Origin: Patescibacteria group bacterium
GTDB lineage: Bacteria > Patescibacteriota > Minisyncoccia > Phycocordibacterales > JACZSL01
Assembly (NCBI GenBank): GCA_022561335.1
Contig: JADFRL010000002.1
Coordinates: forward strand, 1 to 57,898
Length of the DNA: 57,898 nucleotides
Direction: 5' to 3'
A program made the position numbers and the translations under genes. Below, piece by piece: positions 1 to 9,145 of the stretch; the stretch's first letter is position 1, and every line of letters starts with the position of its first letter. The notes under the pieces were generated by a model. It was not told the origin of the DNA and ran no database searches. It saw only the letters and a program-made list of their open reading frames with translations.

Positions 1-149
1 CTCTACTATGTCCACAAAAATAAGGAGTGGTTCGATTATATTTTTGTAGGATACTGAGCCAATAGGCGAATGTGTCCATAATTTGACATCTCTATATTTA
101 TAGGATATAATCTGCATTGAAAAGTTTTTGGCTCTGTAGGGAGAAGAAC

Positions 150-329
150 ATGATAGGCAAGGTAACGTTCATCATAGGTGCACTGCTGTGGATTGCCATT
201 TCAATCGATTACCTATTGGGCAAGCCCACAGACGTATCTGAATGGCTAGAGTTTGCGAGCGGCCGTGAGGGCTTCGTAACACTCATGGTTGGGGGCATCG
301 GTTATCACTATTTTTTCGAGCGAGAGTGA
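150..329 (+). CDS. small hypothetical membrane protein
   Basis: ORF MIGKVTFIIGALLWIAISIDYLLGKPTD... with one hydrophobic segment; internal ATG at 150 chosen. Confidence 0.45.
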   Translation: MIGKVTFIIGALLWIAISIDYLLGKPTDVSEWLEFASGREGFVTLMVGGIGYHYFFERE

Positions 330-358
330 ACCGAATGCCACACACTTAGAAAGGAGTA

Positions 359-397
359 AAAAGTGCCGTGCAGGGTTCACCCCAGTGCGGCACTTTT
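359..397. terminator. hairpin terminator
   Basis: AAAAGTGCCG ... CGGCACTTTT 10-bp perfect stem followed by T-rich sequence. Confidence 0.65.
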
Positions 398-961
398 ATT
401 TTCTACTGTTCCATTACCACCCTGTGATAAACAACCAGCCTAAACTAAGACTGTTTTTTCATGTTTAAGCCCAGAAATCGTCTCAGATGCTTCTCCCTCG
501 ACAAGCTCGGGACAAGAAAAACCCATTTATGCTCCCGACTTGTTCAAAAGCGTAGTGATTGAATACAAGTCGCAGTCCAGCGAGCGTAGCGAGTCGGGCT
601 CCCTGTTTGTTCACGCTGACGTGAGTTACAAACAGCAGTCCCGATAGCCTTTGGCTGGGAGGGGTAGACGTTTCTAACTTTGCTCCACTATGTCCACAAC
701 GAAAGAAAAATCTCGCTTCGTGCGAGGTTTTTCTTTTGTCGTTGCGAGACATCGAAAGGAATCGAAAGCCGGAAGAGCGCATGCTGTGCACGAAGAAGCT
801 CTGAGGCCAGACCAAACACACTTAGCGAGCTAGCGAGCTTAGTGATGACTAGGGCATCTTCAGGTATTCATAAACATGGCTGAATACGGCTGTGTACTGC
901 GCTTTTCCGTATTTCACCAATTCCTCATTACAAATGTATATTTTTGTGCTAGGCTTTTTAT

Positions 962-1129
962 ATGGAAGACAAAATTATTGGGTACTGCATGAAGTGCAAG
1001 GAGAAGCGGGAAATGAAGGATGTCGAAAAGACTGAGATCAAGCCGGGACGTCCTGCTGCAAAGGGGAAGTGCACTACGTGTGATACCAAAATGTACAAGA
1101 TACTCAAGACACTCCCCAAGGACGGCTAA
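962..1129 (+). CDS. DUF5679-type small zinc-ribbon protein
   Basis: 55 aa MEDKIIGYCMKCKEKREMKDVEKTEIKPGRPAAKGKCTTCDTKMYKILKTLPKDG; CxxC...CxxC; too short for the supplied ORF track. Confidence 0.8.
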   Translation: MEDKIIGYCMKCKEKREMKDVEKTEIKPGRPAAKGKCTTCDTKMYKILKTLPKDG

Positions 1130-1316
1130 TACACCGCAGAAAAATTTCTTATAGCAAACCTTATTTTTTTGAGGGAGGGTTATTGTGCTTTGAAAAGTTG
1201 CTGTAGGCACGCGACATTACGCGCGGATTGTTTATGGCGAGATGGCGAGTTGTTTTTAGTTCCCTCTGCTTTGAGGTTTGTTCTAAGGAATTTATATTTT
1301 GATATTCTTGTAAAGA

Positions 1317-2654
1317 ATGGAGGAGAGTAAGAAATCAGTGGCAGCGATTATAGTTTCTGTATTGGCTTTCATATTTTTTGGAAGCCTGCTTGCCATTGCA
1401 TGGAACGTTGCACAAGGTTTGTTTGCCGAAGGCGGTCTTGAGATAGTTGCTCTTAAAAATACCAATCTTGAGGAGAGTTTACTTTTTTATCTCTTTCTAG
1501 TAGGAATTGTAGCAGATGTGTTTTTCTCACTCTTTCTTTTTTTACTGTTGACCACCTATAGGCAAGCGGGATTTCTGGCGAGTCGTATGACCAGAGATTT
1601 ACTTGCTTCCCGTGAAATGTTTCTTCAACTCTACAACAACAGCCCTGTCCCGTACCTTTTAATTTCCAAAGATAGTAAAATTAACCTCCCCAACAAAGCC
1701 GCTCTTCGTTTGTTTGGGTTATCTGCGCAGGAACTTGAAGATCAAAATCTTCTGGATTTTTTTCTGGCAGATGATCTAGATCACGTCCAGACACTTCTTT
1801 CGCGTGTAAAAAATGGCGTGCCCTTTCATGAAGAAGAACTTCAAATAGTGCGCTCCGATGGAACGGTCCGTTGGGTTATCTTTTCAATGTTTTCGTTTAA
1901 AAGTGTGCCTGGTAAAAAATATAAAAGCGGACTTGCAACATTTGTGGATATTACCGAGCGTAAGGAAATAGAGAAAGTTAAAACCGAATTTGTGTCACTC
2001 GCGGCACATCAACTTCGCACTCCTCTCTCTGCGATCAAATGGTACACAGAGCTCCTCGCTTCAAAGGATGTGGGAGGGCTGACGCCCGAGCAAGAGAAGT
2101 ATCTTGAGAAAGTGTATGCGGGGAATGAGAGGATGATTGATTTAGTGAACACTTTTCTTAACGTGTCCAGACTTGAACTGGGAACACTCGCCGTTGATAT
2201 CAAACCAACGGATGTCGTTGAGCTTATGGAGAGTGTTTTTGAAGAGCTTGAAGTTCAAATTCAAGAAAAATATTTTAAACTCCATAAGGAGTATGATGAA
2301 AATATTGCTTTGGTGAATACTGATCCAAAACTGCTCCGTATGGTTTTTCAAAATCTGTTATCAAATGCCGTGAAGTATACACCCAAAGGGGGCGAATTGA
2401 GGGTAGAGATCAAAAAAAGAGGCTCTGAATTTCACATTATAGTGGAAGATTCAGGTTTAGGAATTCCTAAGAATCAACAGGATAAGATTTTTACGAAGCT
2501 CTTTCGGGCTGATAATGCACGTGCACTTGAAACAAAAGGCACGGGATTGGGTCTTTATATAGTAAAAATGATAGTAGAGAAATTCGGAGGTTCCATTAGC
2601 TTTACGTCGGAGCCCAACAAAGGGACCACGTTTAAGGCGGTGTTGCCACTTTGA
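1317..2654 (+). CDS. PAS-domain sensor histidine kinase
   Basis: N-terminal TM segments, PAS region, HisKA (AAHQLRTPLSAIKWY), HATPase (NLLSNAVKYTPKGG, DSGLGIP, GTGLGLYIVK). Confidence 0.9.
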   Translation: MEESKKSVAAIIVSVLAFIFFGSLLAIAWNVAQGLFAEGGLEIVALKNTNLEESLLFYLFLVGIVADVFFSLFLFLLLTTYRQAGFLASRMTRDLLASREMFLQLYNNSPVPYLLISKDSKINLPNKAALRLFGLSAQELEDQNLLDFFLADDLDHVQTLLSRVKNGVPFHEEELQIVRSDGTVRWVIFSMFSFKSVPGKKYKSGLATFVDITERKEIEKVKTEFVSLAAHQLRTPLSAIKWYTELLASKDVGGLTPEQEKYLEKVYAGNERMIDLVNTFLNVSRLELGTLAVDIKPTDVVELMESVFEELEVQIQEKYFKLHKEYDENIALVNTDPKLLRMVFQNLLSNAVKYTPKGGELRVEIKKRGSEFHIIVEDSGLGIPKNQQDKIFTKLFRADNARALETKGTGLGLYIVKMIVEKFGGSISFTSEPNKGTTFKAVLPL

Positions 2655-2703
2655 ATACTAAAAGGTATGGTAATATAAGTGCTATAAGTGTATTTAAGGG
2701 ACT

Positions 2704-3087
2704 ATGATTGATAAAAAGTTAATACTCATTATTGACGAAGAGCCGGATATAACTGACGCTCTGAGCCAGAAACTTGAACAAGAAGGATTTAGCACCATTG
2801 CCGCTTATAATGGGGAACAAGGGCTGATGATTATACATGGGGAACCGAAACCGGATCTCATCTTGCTTGATTTGGTCATGCCTACTATGGATGGGTTTAA
2901 AATGCTTGAGGAGCTTCGCAAAGACGAGTGGGGAAGGAAAGTTCCAGTGATATTTCTTACAAATTTGGATGATGAGGAAACAGTTTCGAAGGTGATGAAG
3001 GATAAAGGGTATGAATATCTGGTCAAAACTGAGTGGAAGATTGAAGACGTTGTTTCCAAGGTAAAGGAAAAACTTGAGGGAAAATAA
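2704..3087 (+). CDS. receiver-only response regulator 1
   Basis: CheY-like fold: IIDEEPD, LILLDLVMP, conserved T and K; no output domain. Confidence 0.88.
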   Translation: MIDKKLILIIDEEPDITDALSQKLEQEGFSTIAAYNGEQGLMIIHGEPKPDLILLDLVMPTMDGFKMLEELRKDEWGRKVPVIFLTNLDDEETVSKVMKDKGYEYLVKTEWKIEDVVSKVKEKLEGK

Positions 3088-3097
3088 AAAAAGTCAT

Positions 3098-3514
3098 ATG
3101 GATACGAAGAAAACAATTCTTGTCATAGAAGATGAAAAAGACCTCGCCGAAGTTCTTAAAGTAAAGTTGGAAGATGCAGGCTTTGCAACTCACGTCGCTT
3201 TTGACGGAGAAAGTGGTCTAGAGGTAGCAGTTGCTGAACATCCAGATTTAATACTCCTTGACATAGTTTTGCCCGGGATGAACGGAGTGGAAATGCTAAA
3301 GCAATTGCGAAAAGATGAGTGGGGCAAAAACGCTTTGGTAATGATCCTTACCAATTCAGACGACGTAGAGACGATGTCGCAAGTTATAGAAGATGGAGCT
3401 TATGAATATTTTGTCAAGACTGAATGGAAGATTGAGGATATTATTTCCAAGATAAAAGATAAACTAAATGCTGATCAAAACAGAGCAGTATGGAAGGTGG
3501 AAAGAAAATTTTGA
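3098..3514 (+). CDS. receiver-only response regulator 2
   Basis: VIEDEKD, LILLDIVLPGMNG; paralogous to neighbours; ATG at 3098. Confidence 0.88.
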   Translation: MDTKKTILVIEDEKDLAEVLKVKLEDAGFATHVAFDGESGLEVAVAEHPDLILLDIVLPGMNGVEMLKQLRKDEWGKNALVMILTNSDDVETMSQVIEDGAYEYFVKTEWKIEDIISKIKDKLNADQNRAVWKVERKF

Positions 3515-3870
3515 TTATAGAAGATGAAGAGGATTTGGCAGAAGCCCTTAAAATAAAACTAGAGGGCGCAGGTTTTACTGCAGGAGTTGCTCTTGATGGA
3601 GAAGAGGGTCTCAAGTTTGCCCTAGCTGATCATCCTGATCTCATCCTTCTAGACATAATTCTTCCAGGGATGACTGGGATAGAAGTGTTGGATAGACTGC
3701 GGGAGGATACATGGGGCAAAAACGTTTCGGTTATATTTCTCACTAATATGGATGATGACAAAAGCATTGCTCAAGCCATGGTTCACCAGAGCAGTGGATA
3801 TATTGTTAAGTCAAACACTAAGCTTGAAGAGGTAGTCGAGAAAGTTAAGATGACCCTTGAGGAAGAATAG
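3490..3870 (+). CDS. receiver-only response regulator 3
   Basis: IIEDEED, LILLDIILPGMTG; overlaps the preceding CDS by 25 nt. Confidence 0.88.
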   Translation: MEGGKKILIIEDEEDLAEALKIKLEGAGFTAGVALDGEEGLKFALADHPDLILLDIILPGMTGIEVLDRLREDTWGKNVSVIFLTNMDDDKSIAQAMVHQSSGYIVKSNTKLEEVVEKVKMTLEEE

Positions 3871-3962
3871 GTGTTTCAACATAGCATAATGGCAACCCCC
3901 AAATATACGCCTAAAGCATATGATGGGATAGATGTGTATAGCTTTGAGATAGAACTCTTTCT

Positions 3963-4033
3963 CGGGCTGTAGCATAGTGGTAGTGTGCACGCCTCGGGCG
4001 CGTGTGGCCCGGGTTCGATTCCCGGCAGCCCGA
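3963..4033 (+). tRNA. tRNA-Pro (anticodon CGG)
   Basis: Acceptor CGGGCTG/CAGCCCG; anticodon stem CACGC-CTCGGGC-GCGTG; T arm CCGGG-TTCGATT-CCCGG; CCA not encoded. Confidence 0.88.
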
Positions 4034-4143
4034 GAAAGAGTTCTATCGAACGTTTGGAGAACGTCTATGGCTTCGGAGGAAAGTATAGTCCGAATTTCCT
4101 ACCTGCGCACGCGGGGGTTCTCGGCACTCCGATATATTTAAGT

Positions 4144-4221
4144 ATGTCGTGGAAACAGCATGTAATAATTATTGTTTTACTTTCAGTGTTGTGGTTTATT
4201 GTTTTTTTGATTTTTGATTAG
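4144..4221 (+). CDS. possible single-TM micropeptide
   Basis: MSWKQHVIIIVLLSVLWFIVFLIFD (25 aa), one hydrophobic helix; no other support. Confidence 0.25.
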   Translation: MSWKQHVIIIVLLSVLWFIVFLIFD

Positions 4222-4546
4222 TAGTCTGGTCGCTACATAAAAAAAAAGAGTCGACACGCGCCGACTCATCGACATCATTGCTAGAATAAAGAGCAGGCGG
4301 ATACTGGCGTGCCCATTCTGATTGTCATCACCACCAATCATACTAGGACAGGAGAACTTGAAATAATTCGAGTGCTCCGAGCGCGCATCATCCTGGGAGA
4401 CCCGTCCCAGGAGGCGCAGCTCACACCAGCATCCAATATAATTTATACTTTATTTATCATTATAAGTCGAGATGTAATTAGTCGAATTATCCCCTATATT
4501 AGAATAGCCTTCTTGAAACGGCGTAAAATGAGACTACAATTTTAAT

Positions 4547-5401
4547 ATGAAGGAAACTGACATTCGGCGTTTCCCTGTGTATGGTGGGGGAGGATCAGTG
4601 GGGATTTTTGATTCGGGTTTTGGAGGACTCAGTATCTTGCGTGGTCTGGTTGATGTACTTCCACAGTACGACTATGTTTATTTTGGGGACACAGCTCGTA
4701 CGCCATATGGCACGCGCTCCAGTGAGGCTATATATGCATTTACCGAGCAGGCAATAGATTTTTTGTTTAATAAGGGATGTCACATTATCATTCTTGCGTG
4801 CAATACAGCATCGAGTGAAGCGTTGCGGAGACTTCAGCAGGAATATTTACCCCGTCATTTCCCCGATAGGAAGATACTCGGTGTCATCATCCCGTCCGCA
4901 GAGGAGGCAGTATCTGTTACGAAGAATAAGAAAATAGGAGTTATTGCGACAGCCGGAACCATAGCTTCCGGGGCGTTTGAGCGAGAACTGCAAAAACTCA
5001 ATCCTGAAATAATGGTTGTAGAAAAAGCTTGTCCACTTCTTGTTCCGCTTGTAGAGGCTGGGGAAGACGATCCTATTGTAACACAGCTTATTTTGTCGAA
5101 TTATCTTGATCCGCTGTTAAGTCAGCACATAGACACTCTCATATTAGGATGTACGCACTACGAGTTTTTAGTAAGAGATATTCAGTATATTGTAGGAGAC
5201 AATCTGAACATTATTACTCAGGGGAGAGTGCTTACCAAAAGTTTTAAAGACTATTTGAAGCGGCACTGTGAATTAGAGGGGAAGTTAGGGAAAAAATCAA
5301 AACTTAGTTTTTTTAGTACAGATCTTTCAGATAAGTTTACAGTACTTGGCAGTAAGTTTTTCGGAAGAACCATTATACCGGAGCATGTTCGGCTGGATTA
5401 A
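4547..5401 (+). CDS. murI: glutamate racemase
   Basis: VGIFDSGFGGLSILRGL, YFGDTARTPYG, ACNTASSEALR, ILGCTHYEFL. Confidence 0.93.
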   Translation: MKETDIRRFPVYGGGGSVGIFDSGFGGLSILRGLVDVLPQYDYVYFGDTARTPYGTRSSEAIYAFTEQAIDFLFNKGCHIIILACNTASSEALRRLQQEYLPRHFPDRKILGVIIPSAEEAVSVTKNKKIGVIATAGTIASGAFERELQKLNPEIMVVEKACPLLVPLVEAGEDDPIVTQLILSNYLDPLLSQHIDTLILGCTHYEFLVRDIQYIVGDNLNIITQGRVLTKSFKDYLKRHCELEGKLGKKSKLSFFSTDLSDKFTVLGSKFFGRTIIPEHVRLD

Positions 5402-5454
5402 GTGTTTCTTCGAAACTTATTTCACGGTTGCACTTATATTAAAAATAGTACCAT

Positions 5455-5525
5455 GGGCCTATAGTTTAATGGTAGAACGTATCTATGGCATAGATATGGT
5501 CCGGGTCCGATTCCCGGTAGGTCCA
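5455..5525 (+). tRNA. tRNA-Ala (anticodon GGC)
   Basis: Acceptor GGGCCTA/TAGGTCC (one G-U); anticodon stem TATCT-ATGGCAT-AGATA; T arm CCGGG-TCCGATT-CCCGG with atypical TCC. Confidence 0.82.
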
Positions 5526-5562
5526 CCTAGCATTTGAGTGACGAATTCGTTACAATATCACC

Positions 5563-5811
5563 ATGGGAGTAGAACTAGGTAAAGTTATACATTGGTATGA
5601 CAAAATTAGCGTTGCGGTGGTTAAGCTCAATGCGCCGCTCAAAAAGGGAGACAGGATTGTTGTGAAGCGCGGTGAGGAGGAGTTCGAAGACACGATCACC
5701 TCTATTCAGATCGACCATAAAGATGTTGAGAGCGCAAAGAAGGGTGACGCTGCAGCCGTCAAACTCTCTCAGAAGGCTAAGGAGGGTTCGCTGGTTTGCG
5801 AAGCGGGATAA
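5563..5811 (+). CDS. small EF-Tu domain-2-like beta-barrel protein
   Basis: MGVELGKVIHWYDKISVAVVKLNAPLKKGDRIVVKR... resembles translation-factor domain 2. Confidence 0.6.
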   Translation: MGVELGKVIHWYDKISVAVVKLNAPLKKGDRIVVKRGEEEFEDTITSIQIDHKDVESAKKGDAAAVKLSQKAKEGSLVCEAG

Positions 5812-5993
5812 GGGTTCGTACCAAAGTTTAAATAGGGCAAGCTGGTCTACACTATTCATTTTTTGATTGGTCTGTTGCTTATTTCCATCTTCGCCCGCTA
5901 CGGGGCTTCGATGGTGCGGCTGTATCTTTTCTATATACCATCCGATAAATAAGTATTTACAAACTGGCCTTCGCTTCGTATAGTATTACTATC

Positions 5994-8789
5994 ATGATGC
6001 AAAAACGTCTTGCTTTGTATGGTATCTACGGCCTGATAGCATTGTTTGTTTTTATCGCGCCGCGCTTTTTTCAACTGCTCACTGATTGGTACTGGTTTGG
6101 AGAAATCGGCTTTAGCAATATTTTTACCACCATACTTTTCACGAAAATTCTCTTGGGATTAGGGGTGGGTGCTCTGACCTTTTTTATTATCTACGGCAAT
6201 CTTTGGCTGGCTAGGCGGCTTGTAGCACCAAAGCCGCTGATTGTTCGCCTGCAAAACGGTTTGCAAGAAATAGATTTGGAGAGGTATATTAGTAAATTCT
6301 CCTTGGCCGTCTCGCTGTTTTTTGGATTTTTGACCGGTCTGTTCGGAGCGAGCAAATGGGAGACGGTACTGAAGTATTTTAACGCGGTGCCCTTTAACAC
6401 GGTCGATCCGATTTTTGGCCGTGATATTGGCTTTTACTTTTTTGATTTACCGTTTATTCAGTTTTTGGTCGGGTTTGGGTTTTGGCTCATTATTGTTTCT
6501 TTTATAGGAGCTTTCCTAAGCTACGTTGTACGGGGCGCTATTACTATAAAATCTTTATCCACCCCGTTAGAGGCCCTCTCCTCCTTTGGCAGAGCGGCAG
6601 CCGCCAAGGGCGGCTTGTCTCTAACGGGGTGGATGGAAAAGCCGGCCAAAGTTCACTTGTCAATCCTTGTCGCTTTTTTGTTTGTTTTAACTAGCTTCAA
6701 GATTTATGCCATAAAAATTCCCTCTCTGCTCTATAGCTCTACTGGACCGTTTACAGGTGCCAGCTTTACTGATATTAATGCTGTTTTACCGTTCTTGAAA
6801 ATACTTATTTTTGTTGCCATTATCGCAGCCGTGCTGACTGTGATAAATATTTTTAAAACAAATAACCGACTTCTCATTTTAGCTGTTAGTATTTATGCCG
6901 TAACTTCTATTTTGGGCGGCTCCGTATACCCTTTCTTCCTGCAAAGATTTGTGGTTTTGCCAAATGAGCTGGTTAAAGAAACCCCTTACATAGAGTACAA
7001 TATTGCGGCTACGCGAAAAGCATTTGCCTTGGATCAGGTGCAAGAGCGCGATCTGACAGGTGAGGCCACGCTAACCATATCTGATATCAATAACAACCGC
7101 TCTACCATTAAAAATGTGCGGCTCTGGGACCGCGAACCCTTGCTTGACACATTTGGTCAGCTTCAGGAAATTCGCACATACTATGATTTTATCTCTATTG
7201 ACAACGACCGCTATAACTTGAACGGCGACTACCGCCAGGTTTTGCTTTCTCCCAGAGAGCTTGATTCTGCGAGTCTTCCTCAGCGTACCTTTATCAACGA
7301 GCGTTTGACCTTTACGCATGGTTTCGGGCTTACTCTAAGTCCGGTTAATGAAGTAACGCCAGAGGGTCTGCCGGTGCTATTTTTAAAAGATCTGCCGCCT
7401 TCCTCCAGCATAGACTCGCTTAGAGTGAGCAGGCCGGAAATATACTACGGAGAGTTGGTCAACGATTGGGTTGTGGTCAACACACAAGCCCAAGAGTTCA
7501 ATTATCCATCTGGCGATAAAAATGTCTTTGCAAATTATGAAGGACGGGGGGGTGTTGAAATTAAATCAATTTTCCGCAAAGCGCTGTTTGCCCTGAAATT
7601 TAGGTCATTAAAAATTCTTTTGTCCAATGATATAACAGAAGAGTCAAGAATAATGTATTACCGCAATATTGAGGAGAGAGTCAAGCGGGTGTTGCCTTTT
7701 TTGAGTTTGGATGGTGACCCTTATATAGTTGTTACCAAAGAAGGTGATTTGAAATGGATTTATGACGCCTATACAACCTCAGACCGTTATCCGTATGCTG
7801 AGCGAATGAGAGATATGTTCGATTCCTTATCTAACCGACAGACAAGTTTGCCGGGCAAGAGCCTCAATTATATAAGGAATTCGGTTAAAGTGGTGATTAA
7901 CGCTTATGACGGCAGAATGGTATTTTATATTGCAGATGAAGACGATCCGATTATTAAAACCTACGCCAAGATTTTTGAGGATTCGTTTTTGCCGCTTGAG
8001 CAAATGGATGATGATCTGAAGGCTCATATTAGGTATCCAGAAGATTTATTTGTTTACCAAACGACACTTTACACGGTGTATCACATGGGTGAGGCGCAGA
8101 TTTTCTACAACAGAGAAGATCAGTGGCAGATTCCTGTCATTACAAGCGATGCACGGGCGGACCCCATGATGCGGCATATGATTATGAAACTGCCAGGCGA
8201 AGCCAAGGAAGAGTTTATCCTGATGATCCCGTTTACGCCTCGCGGCAAAGACAATCTCTCGGCATGGATGGTGGCGCGCAATGACGGAGAGTTTTATGGC
8301 CAGTTGGTAGTGTACCGTTTTCCCAAGCAAAAATTGGTCTTTGGACCCAAACAGATTACGAACCGTATCAATCAGGACACAGACATTTCCCAACAGATAT
8401 CTCTCTGGGATCAAAGAGGTTCTGAAGTAATTAGAGGAAGCCTTTTGGTAATTCCGATTGAAGAGTCGCTTATTTACGTTCAACCTATTTATCTGCGGGC
8501 TGAAGGCGGCAGGATTCCTGAACTTAAAAGAGTGATTGTGGCTTATGAAAACCGCATTGCCATGGAAAAAACTCTTGATTTAGCATTAGAGCGAGTGTTT
8601 GGCGGCCAAGTTGCAGTGGACGAAAAAGCGACCACGGCAGTTTTGGGCAAGCAAGCGATTAGCCAAGATTTAATCAAGCAAGCCAGAGATTATTTTGACC
8701 GGGCTATGTCTGCTCAGCGCCGCGGCGACTGGGCTTTGTATGGCGTAGAAATCAGAAAGCTGGGTGAGATATTTGAGAGCGTGAGGTAG
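5994..8789 (+). CDS. UPF0182 family membrane protein
   Basis: 931 aa, multi-TM N-terminus, large soluble domain with family-typical segments (e.g. VVNTQAQEFNYPSGDKN). Confidence 0.9.
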   Translation: MMQKRLALYGIYGLIALFVFIAPRFFQLLTDWYWFGEIGFSNIFTTILFTKILLGLGVGALTFFIIYGNLWLARRLVAPKPLIVRLQNGLQEIDLERYISKFSLAVSLFFGFLTGLFGASKWETVLKYFNAVPFNTVDPIFGRDIGFYFFDLPFIQFLVGFGFWLIIVSFIGAFLSYVVRGAITIKSLSTPLEALSSFGRAAAAKGGLSLTGWMEKPAKVHLSILVAFLFVLTSFKIYAIKIPSLLYSSTGPFTGASFTDINAVLPFLKILIFVAIIAAVLTVINIFKTNNRLLILAVSIYAVTSILGGSVYPFFLQRFVVLPNELVKETPYIEYNIAATRKAFALDQVQERDLTGEATLTISDINNNRSTIKNVRLWDREPLLDTFGQLQEIRTYYDFISIDNDRYNLNGDYRQVLLSPRELDSASLPQRTFINERLTFTHGFGLTLSPVNEVTPEGLPVLFLKDLPPSSSIDSLRVSRPEIYYGELVNDWVVVNTQAQEFNYPSGDKNVFANYEGRGGVEIKSIFRKALFALKFRSLKILLSNDITEESRIMYYRNIEERVKRVLPFLSLDGDPYIVVTKEGDLKWIYDAYTTSDRYPYAERMRDMFDSLSNRQTSLPGKSLNYIRNSVKVVINAYDGRMVFYIADEDDPIIKTYAKIFEDSFLPLEQMDDDLKAHIRYPEDLFVYQTTLYTVYHMGEAQIFYNREDQWQIPVITSDARADPMMRHMIMKLPGEAKEEFILMIPFTPRGKDNLSAWMVARNDGEFYGQLVVYRFPKQKLVFGPKQITNRINQDTDISQQISLWDQRGSEVIRGSLLVIPIEESLIYVQPIYLRAEGGRIPELKRVIVAYENRIAMEKTLDLALERVFGGQVAVDEKATTAVLGKQAISQDLIKQARDYFDRAMSAQRRGDWALYGVEIRKLGEIFESVR
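6557..6634. repeat. palindromic element inside the UPF0182 CDS
   Basis: ATCCACCCCGTTAGAG / CTCTAACGGGGTGGAT 16-bp perfect arms with nested AGCCGCC-AAG-GGCGGCT hairpin. Confidence 0.8.
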
Positions 8790-9145
8790 TATGACTATAA
8801 TTTTAAAAAGGTCAGATGATGAATGTTGTCTGCTGAAAAATTTTTCAGAGGTGTGCGTATAGTGTAAATTTATGTTATATAATCAGTATACATTTGAATC
8901 TTGTTTGCGGGCTTTAGCGGAGGGATTATAAGGAGTGTTGCCGGTTTTATCAAACACCAGTTCAAATTCAAGAATGTGGTGTTTAAACCGCGGTATTTCT
9001 CCGGCACACTGCTCTCGTTCGAATCAGTTGGTCCCTTTACCGCGATTATGGTAAAGGGAGTCGGTATTGGATCCAGCAGTTAATAGAGAAAGGTATCCCA
9101 TGCTTTTTTCTGGGGCTAGATTTAGTTTCCGCGTATAATGAGTTC

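Noticed and set aside
483-883. Overlapping ORFs 483-821 minus and 680-883 plus as proteins
   Set aside because: Composition reflects inverted repeats; no recognisable domain or start signal.
4081-4110. GGAGGAAAGTATAGTCCGAA resembling the RNase P RNA 5' conserved block
   Set aside because: Fewer than about 100 nt of non-coding sequence follow and no other RNase P conserved regions are present.
3985-4221. Track ORF of 78 aa
   Set aside because: Runs through the tRNA-Pro gene in its first half; only a 25-aa hydrophobic tail is even weakly plausible.
5346-5537. Track ORF of 63 aa
   Set aside because: Overlaps the end of murI and the whole tRNA-Ala; out-of-frame shadow ORF.
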